Source of the DNA: CAYJBH01 sp964368625
Lineage (GTDB): Bacteria; Bacillota; Clostridia; Oscillospirales; Ruminococcaceae
Assembly (NCBI GenBank): GCA_964368625.1
Contig: CAYJBH010000008.1
Coordinates: forward strand, 32,602-96,601
Length of the DNA stretch: 64,000 bases
Reading direction: 5' to 3'
Made by a program: the position numbers and the translations under genes. The notes beneath the pieces were generated by a model. The model saw only the letters and a list, made by a program, of their open reading frames with translations, was not told where the DNA came from and did not search any database. Positions 1-8,320 of the stretch are shown in pieces (the first letter of the stretch is position 1; every line of letters starts with the position of its first letter).

Positions 1-852
1 CCAGATGTGTCGTGCGCCAAACATCTTGCGAACAACATGGGGAGCAATCAAGTCAATAAAACCAATAACCCCCACAAAGGACATAGCACTACCGGTTAGT
101 GCCGCTGCAATAAGTAAAAGTAGCCATTTGTTTTTCTTAACATCAAGCCCCATAGAAAAAGCCTGTGTTTCACCAAACGACATCATGTCCAGCTCTCGTG
201 AGCGGGTTATGAGAACAAAAATTCCTATAACAGAAAGTATAGTTATGATAAATAATTCTATCGGCTGATTGCCTGAAAAACTGCCCATTTGCCAATAGAT
301 AAGCCGCTGCATATTATCTCGATAGGTTGCGTTAAGAACCGTTATCATTGCGTTTAAAAAAAGTGAGATAACCATACCAACAAGAACGATGGTGTAGTTT
401 TGCATATTGCGATCCAGCTTAGCTGCAAACAACACTGCAATAACTACAGTTGCAATACCGCAGGCCATGCCTACAAATGGTATGGTTAATATCCCAAAAA
501 AGCTAAGTCCCAAAAGCATGGTTATACCGGCTCCGAGCGATGCGCCTGACGAGACACCGAGGGTATAGGAGGATGCCAGCGGATTTTGTAATACCGATTG
601 CATGGTGCTACCCGATACTGCTAATGCCGCACCAACAACAAAGGCCATTAAGGTTCTAACTGTTCTCAAATTCCAAACAATACTTATCTCGGTATCGGTA
701 ATTCCCTCAAAGGGTTCAACATTAAAAAGTTTATGTACTATAATGCCGGCAACATCCCATGGAGGAATAAGGGTAGACCCTATTCCTATTCCTAGGATGA
801 TTACCAGCAGCGACAAAAATATAGAAAATACAGCTTTAATGCGTAGTGACAT
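1..852 (-). CDS. FecCD/BtuC-type ABC transporter permease (3' end cut by window)
   Basis: Membrane permease of an ABC importer for corrinoids or iron chelates; it pairs with the binding lipoprotein just upstream and an ATPase that must lie beyond the window. 284 codons are visible, starting with MSLRIKAVFSIFLSLL. It has alternating hydrophobic helices, the family-typical segment RTLMAFVVGAALAVSGSTMQ, then NPLASSYTLGVSSGASLGA, and near the cut end FVGVIGFIDLIAPHVVR, which is the conserved loop contacting the ATPase. The ATG lies 29 bases after the lipoprotein stop with only a weak ribosome site, so translation is probably coupled. The upstream cobalamin riboswitch points to vitamin B12 or another corrinoid as substrate; that is inference from context. 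Confidence 0.93.
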   Translation of the reverse strand, partial: MSLRIKAVFSIFLSLLVIILGIGIGSTLIPPWDVAGIIVHKLFNVEPFEGITDTEISIVWNLRTVRTLMAFVVGAALAVSGSTMQSVLQNPLASSYTLGVSSGASLGAGITMLLGLSFFGILTIPFVGMACGIATVVIAVLFAAKLDRNMQNYTIVLVGMVISLFLNAMITVLNATYRDNMQRLIYWQMGSFSGNQPIELFIITILSVIGIFVLITRSRELDMMSFGETQAFSMGLDVKKNKWLLLLIAAALTGSAMSFVGVIGFIDLIAPHVVRKMFGARHIW

Positions 853-881
853 ATTTGTTATCCAACTTTATAGTATTGATA

Positions 882-1871
882 TTACTCGCCGTAAATTTCG
901 GGATACATCTGTGTAGCCATCTCTTCAAGCCCTTTAACGATATTATGGTTAGGGAGTGATGTAGCATTATTGTCTACAGCATAAACTTCAGCATTTGCAA
1001 CTGCAGAAATAACATCCCAGCCATTTCGGGCAATGATCTCAGCCACCGGTTCATCAACGTAGGTTACATTGGTGAAGATAACATCGGGGTTAGCAGAAAG
1101 TAGCTGTTCTTCAGAAACGGCAATCCATGATTCCTGGTCGGCTAGCACGTTAACCCCGCCAACAATCTCAATCATTTCGTTTAGGTAGGTACCGTTTCCT
1201 GTGCTGTACATATCCGGTGCTGCCGCTATTTCAAAATATACAGTTTTTTTATCGGTTATTTCGGCAGCTTTAGCACGGTATTCTTCAATTGTTGCGTTTA
1301 GGCTATCATTCATTGCCTGTGCTTCGTCTACCACGTTAAGAAGAACCCCTAGGAAGGTGATATCTTCGTTTATTTCAGCAATGCTGTTGGCTGTAGGGAA
1401 GGTTGCAATGGTTGTGCCGGACTCTCTGAGAACGGTGAATGGATCAGAACCACCGGCAGAGGTAATGTTTGTTGCGAGAACAAGATCAGGCTCAAGTGCA
1501 ACGATAGACTCCATATCAGGATTCATCATATCAAATCTTACGACATCCTCGGCAAGGCCCTGGGCCATGTCATAGTTAGTGATGGCAACAATTCTGTCAG
1601 CGTATCCAAGGTCGATAAGCTTTTCGGTAAGAGATGGTGCGTATGATACAATTTTGGTGTACTCAGCCTTAAGCTCTATTGTGTTTCCGGCTCTGTCGGT
1701 AACCTCGATAGATGCAGCAGGCTCTTCGGTTTCATCCTCTGACGGAGTGCTTTCTACAGCCTCGGAAACAGAAGTGGTTTCTGACTCCGGTGCTACATCG
1801 GTTGATTCGGAACAACCAACAGCGAATATAGTTAACGATAATACTAATAATAGTGATAAAATTCTTTTCAT
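882..1871 (-). CDS. Corrinoid/iron-chelate binding lipoprotein (BtuF/FecB-like)
   Basis: Extracellular substrate-binding lipoprotein of the ABC importer encoded with the permease downstream. It has a signal peptide MKRILSLLLVLSLTIFAVGC with a lipobox cysteine at residue 20, a Glu/Ser/Thr-rich linker to about residue 55, then a class III periplasmic-binding fold: KIVSYAPSLTEKLIDLGYADRI, EPDLVLATN, and a long helix near the middle. The start is fixed by AGGAG about six bases before the ATG. Length 329 aa fits the family. It is the first gene after a cobalamin riboswitch and terminator hairpin, so expression should fall when cobalamin is plentiful. A cobalamin or cobinamide ligand is therefore likely, but the protein alone does not separate BtuF from siderophore binders. 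Confidence 0.9.
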   Translation of the reverse strand: MKRILSLLLVLSLTIFAVGCSESTDVAPESETTSVSEAVESTPSEDETEEPAASIEVTDRAGNTIELKAEYTKIVSYAPSLTEKLIDLGYADRIVAITNYDMAQGLAEDVVRFDMMNPDMESIVALEPDLVLATNITSAGGSDPFTVLRESGTTIATFPTANSIAEINEDITFLGVLLNVVDEAQAMNDSLNATIEEYRAKAAEITDKKTVYFEIAAAPDMYSTGNGTYLNEMIEIVGGVNVLADQESWIAVSEEQLLSANPDVIFTNVTYVDEPVAEIIARNGWDVISAVANAEVYAVDNNATSLPNHNIVKGLEEMATQMYPEIYGE

Positions 1872-1900
1872 TTTTACTCCTCGATTTTGCTAAATACAAC

Positions 1901-1928
1901 AAAACCCAACCGTTAAGGCTGGGTTTTG
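1901..1928 (-). terminator. Hairpin between cobalamin riboswitch and its first gene
   Basis: Read on the minus strand, AAAACCCAGCC and GGTTGGGTTTT form a stem with one mismatch around a short loop. The 3' arm ends in a T run. It lies between the riboswitch and the binding-protein ribosome site, which is where a riboswitch-controlled intrinsic terminator belongs. Confidence 0.6.
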
Positions 1929-2000
1929 AAATATATTTTTGCGCACAAATATAAATCTTTACCACAACCTCATCATCCTGTGAGAATTGTTGTTGAATAA

Positions 2001-2160
2001 AAGGCAGGTTTTCCGACTTAATGTCAACAGACTTAGCCTTCCCAATTGTCTCAGTGGCAAATATAAGCTGTTATAGACCTTATTACGGCAACAGGTATTG
2101 TTTCGGATTTCCACCGAATTCCCTTTTAAAATATCTGATGTTACAGATATTCACCTTCGA
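2001..2160 (-). promoter_or_regulatory. Cobalamin riboswitch
   Basis: Minus-strand leader of the corrinoid transporter genes. The hallmark pieces occur in the right order: AAAAGGGAA, GGTGGAAATCC, CTGTTGCCGTAA, the B12 box GCCACTGAGA followed by GGGAAGG, then AAGTCGGAAAACCTGCC. Length about 160 nt fits the class. The start is predicted seven bases after a strong -10 box, so the aptamer begins almost at the 5' end of the transcript. Adenosylcobalamin binding is expected to shut down the downstream uptake genes through the hairpin at 1901-1928. Confidence 0.93.
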
Positions 2161-2166
2161 TTGAAT

Positions 2167-2195
2167 ATTATATATTATTAGTATCTATATGTCAA
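2167..2195 (-). promoter_or_regulatory. Promoter of the cobalamin-riboswitch transcript
   Basis: On the minus strand TTGACA (2195-2190), a 17-base spacer and TATAAT (2172-2167) match the housekeeping consensus exactly. The -35 box lies just upstream of, and overlaps by a few bases, the 3' end of truA. Confidence 0.85.
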
Positions 2196-2961
2196 GTATT
2201 TTATTAAATTCTAAGGGCACGCTGTCATAATACACCGTGTCAAGAGTAAGCCCCTTAGATTTAGCAGTGGCTCCACGATGTGTTCGGTCCTTTTTATCTA
2301 TTAGTATCGGCAAACAATCTACCGACATTCTGCCGGCACCTATCTCTATCAGTGTTCCCACCATTATTCTAACCATCTTATAGAGGAATCCATCAGCAAC
2401 AACAGAAAAGTTTATCACTTCATCTTCGGTCCATACCTTGCTATCGTAAACAGTACGCACGGTATCAGCAGGAATGCCCTCCGGGCTTTTACCGCAAAAA
2501 CTTCTAAAATCCTGTTTTCCTATATAGTCCGGAGCAGCAATAATCATTGCTTCAGAGTTTAGAGGTTCCGGGTAGTGCGCCACATATCGTGAACTAAAAG
2601 GATCCGCTACCCTATTATTGCATATTCTGTAAACATAACGTTTTGCTACGGCGTGGTATCTTGCGTGGAAATCTTCCGCAACCTCTTCAGAGGACATAAT
2701 ACGAACATCGCCTGGCAAGAAGCGGTTAAGAGCAACCGCTATCTGCCAGGGTTTGATATACTTTGTAGCATGAAAATTTGCAACATAACCCTTTGCGTGA
2801 ACGCCGGCATCGGTTCTGGAACAGCCAACGAGAGGTAACCTTTCGCCGTATATTTTTTCAATGGCATCCTGAACAACCGAACACACGGCTACGGCATTAT
2901 GTTGAACTTGAAATCCGTGATATCTCGTTCCGAGATAGGAGATCACCAGCTTTATATTCAT
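2185..2961 (-). CDS. truA: tRNA pseudouridine synthase A
   Basis: Makes pseudouridine at positions 38-40 of the tRNA anticodon stem. The protein (258 aa, usual length) begins MNIKLVISYLGTRYHGFQVQ and contains GCSRTDAGVHA with the catalytic aspartate, then FHARYHAVAKRYVYRI and the C-terminal FLYKMVRIMVGTLIEIGAG, all diagnostic of TruA. The ATG overlaps the proC stop by four bases (ATGA), so the two genes are translationally coupled as the last genes of the lipoprotein/response-regulator operon. Confidence 0.97.
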   Translation of the reverse strand: MNIKLVISYLGTRYHGFQVQHNAVAVCSVVQDAIEKIYGERLPLVGCSRTDAGVHAKGYVANFHATKYIKPWQIAVALNRFLPGDVRIMSSEEVAEDFHARYHAVAKRYVYRICNNRVADPFSSRYVAHYPEPLNSEAMIIAAPDYIGKQDFRSFCGKSPEGIPADTVRTVYDSKVWTEDEVINFSVVADGFLYKMVRIMVGTLIEIGAGRMSVDCLPILIDKKDRTHRGATAKSKGLTLDTVYYDSVPLEFNKILDI

Positions 2962-3770
2962 CTTTTTTCTTCTCTTATTTCAAGTCCACGATCGATACAT
3001 GCATTACACCCATCCTTAATTATATCCTCAAGGTTCATGCGATTAAAATGTTCAATAGTTTGTGCAGTAAGGCCGCCGGGGGTGCAAATACCATCTATCA
3101 GCTGTTGTGCCGTCCTGTCGCTATTCATTAAAAGTTCGGCACTGCCCTTAAAACTCTGAGCAGTTAGTTGTAAAGCCGTATTATAATCCACACCTCTTGC
3201 CGCAACTGCTTTTGCTATGCTGTCTATAAAATAGTAAACATATGCCGGGGTAGAGCCGTTTGCAGGAACAATTGAAAAAAGCTGTTCCTCGGTAACCCTT
3301 GCAACCGTTCCCATAGTTGAAAAAATTTCCTCAATAACAGAAACACTTTCCTCGCTAACGCTTTCACTCTTTGCAATTGCGGTAGCGCCCATACCAATTA
3401 AAAGCGGAGTATTTGGCATAACGCAAACAACACCGGTGTCGTTGCCAAGATGTTTTTTTATGTAACTTGAATCAATTCCGGCAGCTATTGAAACAATAAC
3501 CTGGTGATGACTTGGGCTGTAGCCGGAAAGTTCGCCCAGCAATTCACCAAATACCTGGGGTGGAACAGCCAACAGCAAAAACTCGGCTGTTGTTCGTAGC
3601 TGTTCATAATCGTCGGCAATGGTGTAGCCGTCTTTTAAAAACTCGTTCGTGAGAGACTCATTTTTGTCAAAAAGTAATAAGTCCTGTTTTTTAAGCACAC
3701 CACAATTTATAGCGCCCTTAATTATTGCGCCGCCCATGTGGCCAATTCCAATTACACCGAGTTTATACAT
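2958..3770 (-). CDS. proC: Pyrroline-5-carboxylate reductase
   Basis: Last step of proline synthesis: NAD(P)H-dependent reduction of pyrroline-5-carboxylate. The N-terminal dinucleotide fold has GVIGIGHMGGAIIKG; the middle has VVCVMPNTP; the C-terminal dimerisation domain has GSTPAYVYYFIDSIAKA and CTPGGLTAQTIE. Length 270 aa is normal. The ATG lies one base after the stop of the 29-codon peptide upstream and has no clear ribosome site of its own, which argues for coupling to that peptide. proB lies 13 kb away at 17.0 kb on the other strand; proA is not in the window. Confidence 0.97.
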   Translation of the reverse strand: MYKLGVIGIGHMGGAIIKGAINCGVLKKQDLLLFDKNESLTNEFLKDGYTIADDYEQLRTTAEFLLLAVPPQVFGELLGELSGYSPSHHQVIVSIAAGIDSSYIKKHLGNDTGVVCVMPNTPLLIGMGATAIAKSESVSEESVSVIEEIFSTMGTVARVTEEQLFSIVPANGSTPAYVYYFIDSIAKAVAARGVDYNTALQLTAQSFKGSAELLMNSDRTAQQLIDGICTPGGLTAQTIEHFNRMNLEDIIKDGCNACIDRGLEIREEKR

Positions 3771-3771
3771 T

Positions 3772-3861
3772 TCACATTACCGATAATATAGTCATCATGG
3801 TACCTGCCACCAGGCTAACCACCATTAAAACTGCCAGTATTAACGCTACTACCTTTTTCAT
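3772..3861 (-). CDS. 29-residue single-pass membrane peptide
   Basis: A short open frame coding for MKKVVALILAVLMVVSLVAG then TMMTILSVM. Two lysines are followed by one hydrophobic helix, with no signal cleavage site that I can see. It sits between the response regulator stop (28 bases upstream) and proC (one base downstream) in the same operon. AAGGA lies about 13 bases before the ATG. The tight junction with proC, which lacks a good ribosome site, supports real translation. Function unknown; it resembles small hydrophobic proteins often missed in Firmicute annotation. Confidence 0.6.
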   Translation of the reverse strand: MKKVVALILAVLMVVSLVAGTMMTILSVM

Positions 3862-3888
3862 TTTTGTTTTCAATTCCTTAAGTTGTTA

Positions 3889-4590
3889 TCAATCAGAGTT
3901 CCAACGATATCCAAATCCCCAAACGGTTAATATATGTTTTGGCTCGGATGGGTTTTCCTCTATCTTCATTCTTAAACGGCGAATGTTTACATCAACAATT
4001 TTTACATCACCGTAATAGTTATCGCCCCAAACCCCTTTTAATATCTGCTCTCTAACCATTGCAACATTAGGGTTCTTAAAAAATAGCATCATAATGCCAT
4101 ACTCAACCTGGGTGAGATCAATCGGCTGATCATTTTTGTAGAGAAGATGGCTTGAGGGGCATAACTCAAAATCACCGGCTATCAGCTTACCATCCTCTTC
4201 CGGAACGGCTTCATCTACACATTCAACCCGGCGACATAATGCCTCTACTCTTGCTAACAATAAAGCCACCGAGAAGGGTTTTGTTATATAGTCGTCGGCC
4301 CCGATGGAAAGGCCTGCAATCTTGTCAGATTCCTGTGTTTTAGCCGATAAAATAATTATTCCAATGTTTCGGTTGTCCTTACGTATTATTTCACAAAGAG
4401 AAAAACCGTTCATGCGAGGCAACATAACGTCTAGAATTGCAACGTCAAACTTCTGTGAGTTCTGTTCAAGATGTTGAAGAGCCAGCTCTGCTGTTGCAGC
4501 TTCAACCACCTCATAACCGGCAACCGAAAGGTTTAACGCAAGCATCTCTCGGATGGAAGTTTCATCCTCTACTACAAGTATCCTTTTCAT
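3889..4590 (-). CDS. OmpR/PhoB-family response regulator
   Basis: Two-component transcription regulator, 233 aa. The receiver domain starts MKRILVVEDETSIREML with the acidic pair, has the phosphoacceptor aspartate in VAILDVMLPRMNG and the conserved lysine in DYITKPFS. The C-terminal winged-helix DNA-binding domain ends in VWGFGYRW. An in-frame ATG 33 bases earlier exists, but AAGGAGC sits directly before the ATG at 4590, so that start is chosen. No histidine kinase is adjacent. The gene follows the lipoprotein gene by 29 bases and precedes the membrane peptide, proC and truA, so it is an orphan regulator in a mixed operon. Its kinase and targets are unknown. Confidence 0.93.
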   Translation of the reverse strand: MKRILVVEDETSIREMLALNLSVAGYEVVEAATAELALQHLEQNSQKFDVAILDVMLPRMNGFSLCEIIRKDNRNIGIIILSAKTQESDKIAGLSIGADDYITKPFSVALLLARVEALCRRVECVDEAVPEEDGKLIAGDFELCPSSHLLYKNDQPIDLTQVEYGIMMLFFKNPNVAMVREQILKGVWGDNYYGDVKIVDVNIRRLRMKIEENPSEPKHILTVWGFGYRWNSD

Positions 4591-4619
4591 AGTGCTCCTT
4601 TGGTTATAAATCTTTATTA

Positions 4620-5879
4620 TCAATACATCTGTTGTATTCCATCTCTCAAAAAGGAGAGCTCATAATCTGTTAGCTCTTCAAACGTGGTAAGGTATACCCT
4701 AAAGCTACCCAGCAACATAACCTGTTGTGTATTGCCCTCGAAAGAAGATACATCCTCACTACTCTCGGCAATATCCACCGAAAATAAGTTAGTTGTTTGA
4801 TCTGCATTAAAAGCAGTAAAACCACCATCTCGTTGAATAAAATATAAGTTCTCATACCAATGAGGCGGAATTAATATTAAAAATGCTAGCCTTGTATTTA
4901 CTAAACCTATGTATTTTGGGCTTTGCTGATTAGTTGCTATATCATAATAGCCTACCATAAAGTATCCACTGGAATCAAGGCCGTCTGGCTGTGGGAGAAT
5001 CGTTGGTTGTTCAACAACTCCATCACCATCAATATCTGCAGATAACAACAGCTGAGTATTATGGGTTAAAAGACTTTGATCTTCTAAAAGGCTGTAAAGC
5101 TCTGCGTTGTTATAATAAAACATGTCGGAGGTAAAGTTGTTGTTGCTGTCTATTCCATCTATTGCAATATATTTGGCATCATCATGTTCCGAAAGGCTTA
5201 GCTGCTTTGCTTCCATGATGTTTGGATTTGGTGCACCATAATATAGCTGTGTTGGGGTGCCGCTAGCGAGTGAAATTATACGAATATTTAAAGCCCCTTC
5301 ACGGGTTGAGGGTAGAGCAAAAATCAATTCCTGCTCCTGAGTGTCTACAATATCTGCACTTAACATTGCTCTGTAATCCTGAGCAAATACCGATTCCATC
5401 TCCTGAGTTTCAAGATTATAGCTATATATAGCAAGATAGCGCTCGTTAGATGTTACCCCGGAGTAGCTTACCATAAGATAGGTTTTATCGCCCCGCTCAA
5501 GATGTGAAAATTCTACGCTTTCAACATCGTTTCCAAGGCCGCCAATAGCATATTGAACGGTAAGGATATCCTCATCTTCTCGCAATAAGGCAATGTTGAT
5601 ATCGGTGCCAGAATTGTTATTGCTGTAGAAGGTTATAACCGACTCCTCACCTGAAAAGCTGCCATCATCAATTATCAGTGCCCCGGTATCCGCACCTTCT
5701 GAAGGTGTTATTATAACAGCTTGGTCACCAGCATGATTTTTTATTGCATCAAATGCAGCACCTTGAAGCTCGGTTGGCTGAGGTGCAACCAACAGTTCCT
5801 CAACATTGGTAACATCAAAATCTGATATACACCCTGTGAGTAAAAACATAGTAACAATTAGAAATGTTAATCTTTTCAT
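4620..5879 (-). CDS. Uncharacterised lipoprotein of a response-regulator operon
   Basis: Secreted, lipid-anchored protein of 419 aa. The signal peptide MKRLTFLIVTMFLLTGC has the lipobox LTGC. The rest is acidic and rich in beta structure with segments such as SADIDGDGVVEQP (calcium-loop-like), LERGDKTYLMVSYSG and YIAIDGIDSNNNF, suggesting a beta-propeller-like extracellular domain. No enzyme motif is visible. It is the first gene of the operon with the response regulator downstream, so a role in envelope sensing is possible but unproven. No ribosome site precedes the ATG, and the promoter -10 box is only seven bases upstream, predicting a leaderless mRNA. Confidence 0.85.
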   Translation of the reverse strand: MKRLTFLIVTMFLLTGCISDFDVTNVEELLVAPQPTELQGAAFDAIKNHAGDQAVIITPSEGADTGALIIDDGSFSGEESVITFYSNNNSGTDINIALLREDEDILTVQYAIGGLGNDVESVEFSHLERGDKTYLMVSYSGVTSNERYLAIYSYNLETQEMESVFAQDYRAMLSADIVDTQEQELIFALPSTREGALNIRIISLASGTPTQLYYGAPNPNIMEAKQLSLSEHDDAKYIAIDGIDSNNNFTSDMFYYNNAELYSLLEDQSLLTHNTQLLLSADIDGDGVVEQPTILPQPDGLDSSGYFMVGYYDIATNQQSPKYIGLVNTRLAFLILIPPHWYENLYFIQRDGGFTAFNADQTTNLFSVDIAESSEDVSSFEGNTQQVMLLGSFRVYLTTFEELTDYELSFLRDGIQQMY

Positions 5880-5886
5880 AAAGCAT

Positions 5887-5915
5887 ATTATAGCATTTTA
5901 AGCTCATTTTTGCAA
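5887..5915 (-). promoter_or_regulatory. Promoter predicting a leaderless transcript
   Basis: On the minus strand TTGCAA (5915-5910), 17 bases, TATAAT (5892-5887). The start codon of the lipoprotein begins at 5879, eight positions after the last base of the -10 box, which is where transcription should begin. Confidence 0.65.
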
Positions 5916-6007
5916 GCGAAAAACCTGTGAAAACAAATAATGTCAAATAATGCTAGGTTATTACAACTTTAAACCGTTAATAATGATAAACAAAAATGAA
6001 TACAAAA

Positions 6008-6046
6008 GTACACATGCTTATAAGGTTTTGTTAACAGCATGTGTAC
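6008..6046 (-). terminator. Terminator of the fatty-acid synthesis operon
   Basis: GTACACATGCT at 6008-6018 and AGCATGTGTAC at 6036-6046 form a perfect 11-bp stem with a 17-nt loop; T-rich tracts flank both sides. It lies about 80 bases after the last gene of the fab operon. Confidence 0.75.
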
Positions 6047-6056
6047 ATTTTTCAAC

Positions 6057-6095
6057 AAAGTAAAGTAAAGTAAAGTAAAGTAAAGTAAAGAAAAG
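6057..6095. repeat. (TAAAG)n pentanucleotide microsatellite
   Basis: Six perfect TAAAG units (6061-6090) preceded by AAAG and followed by AAAAG. The tract sits between the fab-operon terminator hairpin and the stop codon of its last gene, so it would be in the 3' end of the transcript. Confidence 0.95.
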
Positions 6096-6124
6096 AAACA
6101 ACAGGGTAGCTGTTAAATTTAAGG

Positions 6125-6598
6125 TTAATTTTGTGATGGAGTAATATTGGTGGTGTTTACCTTAACAGGAACCTCCGGCATAAGCTCACCGGAAATGATG
6201 CTCAACATCTCTTCTAATTTATCAATATCTTCTTTTGGAAACCTATCCTGAATTCTATGCATAACATCGGATAGATAGTTGTAGCTAACGTTATAGTATT
6301 CAAAATATTTTTCGGTTGGAGCAATATGGAATTCACGCCTATCGGTTGTAGACTGAACCTTTTTTAGGTACCCCTTAGAAACAAGGTTGTTAATCTTATA
6401 AGCGGCATTTGGCGGAGATATCTGCATAAACTTTGCAAACTCATTAACCGTAGGAACCGACAATGTATGAATAATTTCCATGCAAAAGGTTTCTACCATG
6501 GTTAGAGTAGCCTCGCGATCACTAAACCTCTTAAATACCATCTGGTAGAAATGCAGCTTAAATTTTGCATACACCTCCGAAAAAGCCATCTGTAACAT
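6125..6598 (-). CDS. MarR-family regulator, FabT-like
   Basis: Winged-helix DNA-binding protein of 157 aa. A helical N-terminus (MLQMAFSEVYAKFKLHFYQM) is followed by the HTH region SVPTVNEFAKFMQISPPNAA, the recognition helix with YKINNLVSKGYLKK, and the beta-wing VQSTTDRREFHIAP. It is the last gene of the fatty-acid operon, three bases after fabZ, with GGAGCG before the ATG. Streptococcal and related FabT regulators are MarR proteins that repress fab genes when bound to acyl-ACP; the same role here is inferred from location, not from residues. Weak identity would leave other MarR functions possible. Confidence 0.85.
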   Translation of the reverse strand: MLQMAFSEVYAKFKLHFYQMVFKRFSDREATLTMVETFCMEIIHTLSVPTVNEFAKFMQISPPNAAYKINNLVSKGYLKKVQSTTDRREFHIAPTEKYFEYYNVSYNYLSDVMHRIQDRFPKEDIDKLEEMLSIISGELMPEVPVKVNTTNITPSQN

Positions 6599-6601
6599 GG
6601 T

Positions 6602-7057
6602 TTAACGCTCCTTTGTATCAGTATTGGTGGAAGAGTTGTCTATGGCAAAGGTAAGTTCAGCTGTAACGGCAACCTCACCGTCTACCAAAGCAACAGCTTC
6701 CCCAAAGCCTACAGGTCCACGGCGACGAATAATCTTACAACTTAAAGTTAACACATCACCGGGAACAACCTGCCGACGAAATCTTGCGTTCTTTATGCCA
6801 CCAAAAAGGGCGATCTTCCCCTTGTTTTCTGGCTCACTTAAAATTGCAACAGCACCTGTTTGGGCTAGAGCCTCTATAATTAGCACGCCCGGCATAACAG
6901 GTTTTTCCGGAAAATGTCCGTTAAAAAACTCTTCGTTTGCAGTTACACATTTAACAGCAACAGCACTCTCGCCCACAACAAGCTCGGTTACCTTATCGAT
7001 TAGCAAAAATGGGTAGCGATGTGGAATAATTTCCTTGATCTGTTCAATATTTAGCAT
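6602..7057 (-). CDS. fabZ: 3-hydroxyacyl-ACP dehydratase
   Basis: Dehydrates 3-hydroxyacyl-ACP during fatty-acid elongation; hot-dog fold, cytosolic. Visible motifs are IIPHRYPFLLIDKV, the catalytic His in NGHFPEKPVMPGVLIIEALA with the helix Glu, and FGGIKNARFRR. Length 151 aa is normal. The ATG overlaps the end of fabF by seven bases. Whether the enzyme can also isomerise to make unsaturated chains, as in some Firmicutes lacking FabA, cannot be told from sequence. Confidence 0.97.
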   Translation of the reverse strand: MLNIEQIKEIIPHRYPFLLIDKVTELVVGESAVAVKCVTANEEFFNGHFPEKPVMPGVLIIEALAQTGAVAILSEPENKGKIALFGGIKNARFRRQVVPGDVLTLSCKIIRRRGPVGFGEAVALVDGEVAVTAELTFAIDNSSTNTDTKER

Positions 7058-8295
7058 TCATCATACCTCTTGAAAATAACGCTTGCGTTGTGACCGCCAA
7101 AGCCGAGAGAGTTGGACATACCATACATAATTTCAACTTCTTTTCCAACATTTGGGGTGATATCAAGATCACATTCGGGATCTACTTCGTGGTATCCTAT
7201 TGTAGGCGTTACATAACCCTCCTGCAGTGTGAACATAGTAATTATACCCTCAACTGCACCAGCGGCACCGAGAAGGTGACCGGTCATGGATTTACTGGAG
7301 GTGAGTGAGATATTATATGCATGCTCACCAAAGGCAAGCTTAACCGCTTTGGTTTCGGCAGCATCGTTAAGTGGGGTTGATGTTCCATGGGTGTTAATAT
7401 ACCCAACATCCTCTAACGCTATACCGGCAGACTCAACAGCCATCTTCATAGCATGAGCAGCTCCAACACCGTCCGGTTGAGGCGCGGTTATATGATAAGC
7501 GTCACAGCTCACACCGTATCCAACAACCTCGCCAAGAATTTTAGCTCCTCTTGCCTTGGCATGGTCGTAATCTTCAAGTATCAAGGCACCGCCGCCCTCG
7601 CCCATAACAAAACCGGAGCGCTCGGCATCAAAGGGGATGGAGGCTCTTGTAACATCCTCGGTCTGGTTGAGCGCTTTTAATGAGGTGAACCCACCAACTC
7701 CGAAAGGAGTAATGCTTGCCTCGCTTCCACCGCAGAGTACAACCTCGGCATATCCATCTGCTATATACCTCATAGCGTCACCGATTGCATTGGTGGCAGA
7801 AGCACATGCTGTAACAGGGCAGGTACAAAGGCCTTTAAAACCTTGTGAAATAGCAACATTACCGGCAGGCATATTTGCTATGCTCATCGGTATAAAAAAA
7901 GGTGATACACGGTCATACCCCTTTTCTTCGCCCTTAACACACTCCTTTTGAATGGTATCAAGTCCACCTATACCGGTAGAAAAAATAACGGCACAACGAT
8001 ATGGATCTTCTTTTGTTATATCAATTCCACTATCCTCAACAGCCTGTTTTGCCGCAGCAATAGCAAATTGTGAACTGCGGTCGATGCGACGAGATTCCTT
8101 TTTGTCCATATAAAGTTCGGGGTTAAAGTCCTTAACCTCGGCAGCAAGCTTTACCTTTTGGTTAGAGCAGTCGTACCCTTCGATGGGCGATACTCCACAA
8201 ACGCCATTCTTAGCGTTTTGCCAAAGTAGCTGTGTGTTTTTTCCAAGCGGAGTAATGCTTCCAACTCCGGTGATTACAACCCTACGACGATTCAT
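7051..8295 (-). CDS. fabF: 3-oxoacyl-ACP synthase II
   Basis: Condensing enzyme that extends acyl-ACP with malonyl-ACP. The Cys-His-His triad is present: CPVTACASATNAIG, NTHGTSTPLNDAAE and SSKSMTGHLLGAAG. The glycine-rich end NSLGFGGHNAS is typical. The open frame begins 45 bases earlier, but GGGGAG directly precedes the ATG of MNRRRVVITGVG at 8295, giving 414 aa, the normal length. It lies between fabG and fabZ in the operon. Confidence 0.97.
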   Translation of the reverse strand: MNRRRVVITGVGSITPLGKNTQLLWQNAKNGVCGVSPIEGYDCSNQKVKLAAEVKDFNPELYMDKKESRRIDRSSQFAIAAAKQAVEDSGIDITKEDPYRCAVIFSTGIGGLDTIQKECVKGEEKGYDRVSPFFIPMSIANMPAGNVAISQGFKGLCTCPVTACASATNAIGDAMRYIADGYAEVVLCGGSEASITPFGVGGFTSLKALNQTEDVTRASIPFDAERSGFVMGEGGGALILEDYDHAKARGAKILGEVVGYGVSCDAYHITAPQPDGVGAAHAMKMAVESAGIALEDVGYINTHGTSTPLNDAAETKAVKLAFGEHAYNISLTSSKSMTGHLLGAAGAVEGIITMFTLQEGYVTPTIGYHEVDPECDLDITPNVGKEVEIMYGMSNSLGFGGHNASVIFKRYDEC

Positions 8296-8320
8296 AAATT
8301 CTCCCCTAGTCTTTTTTCGA

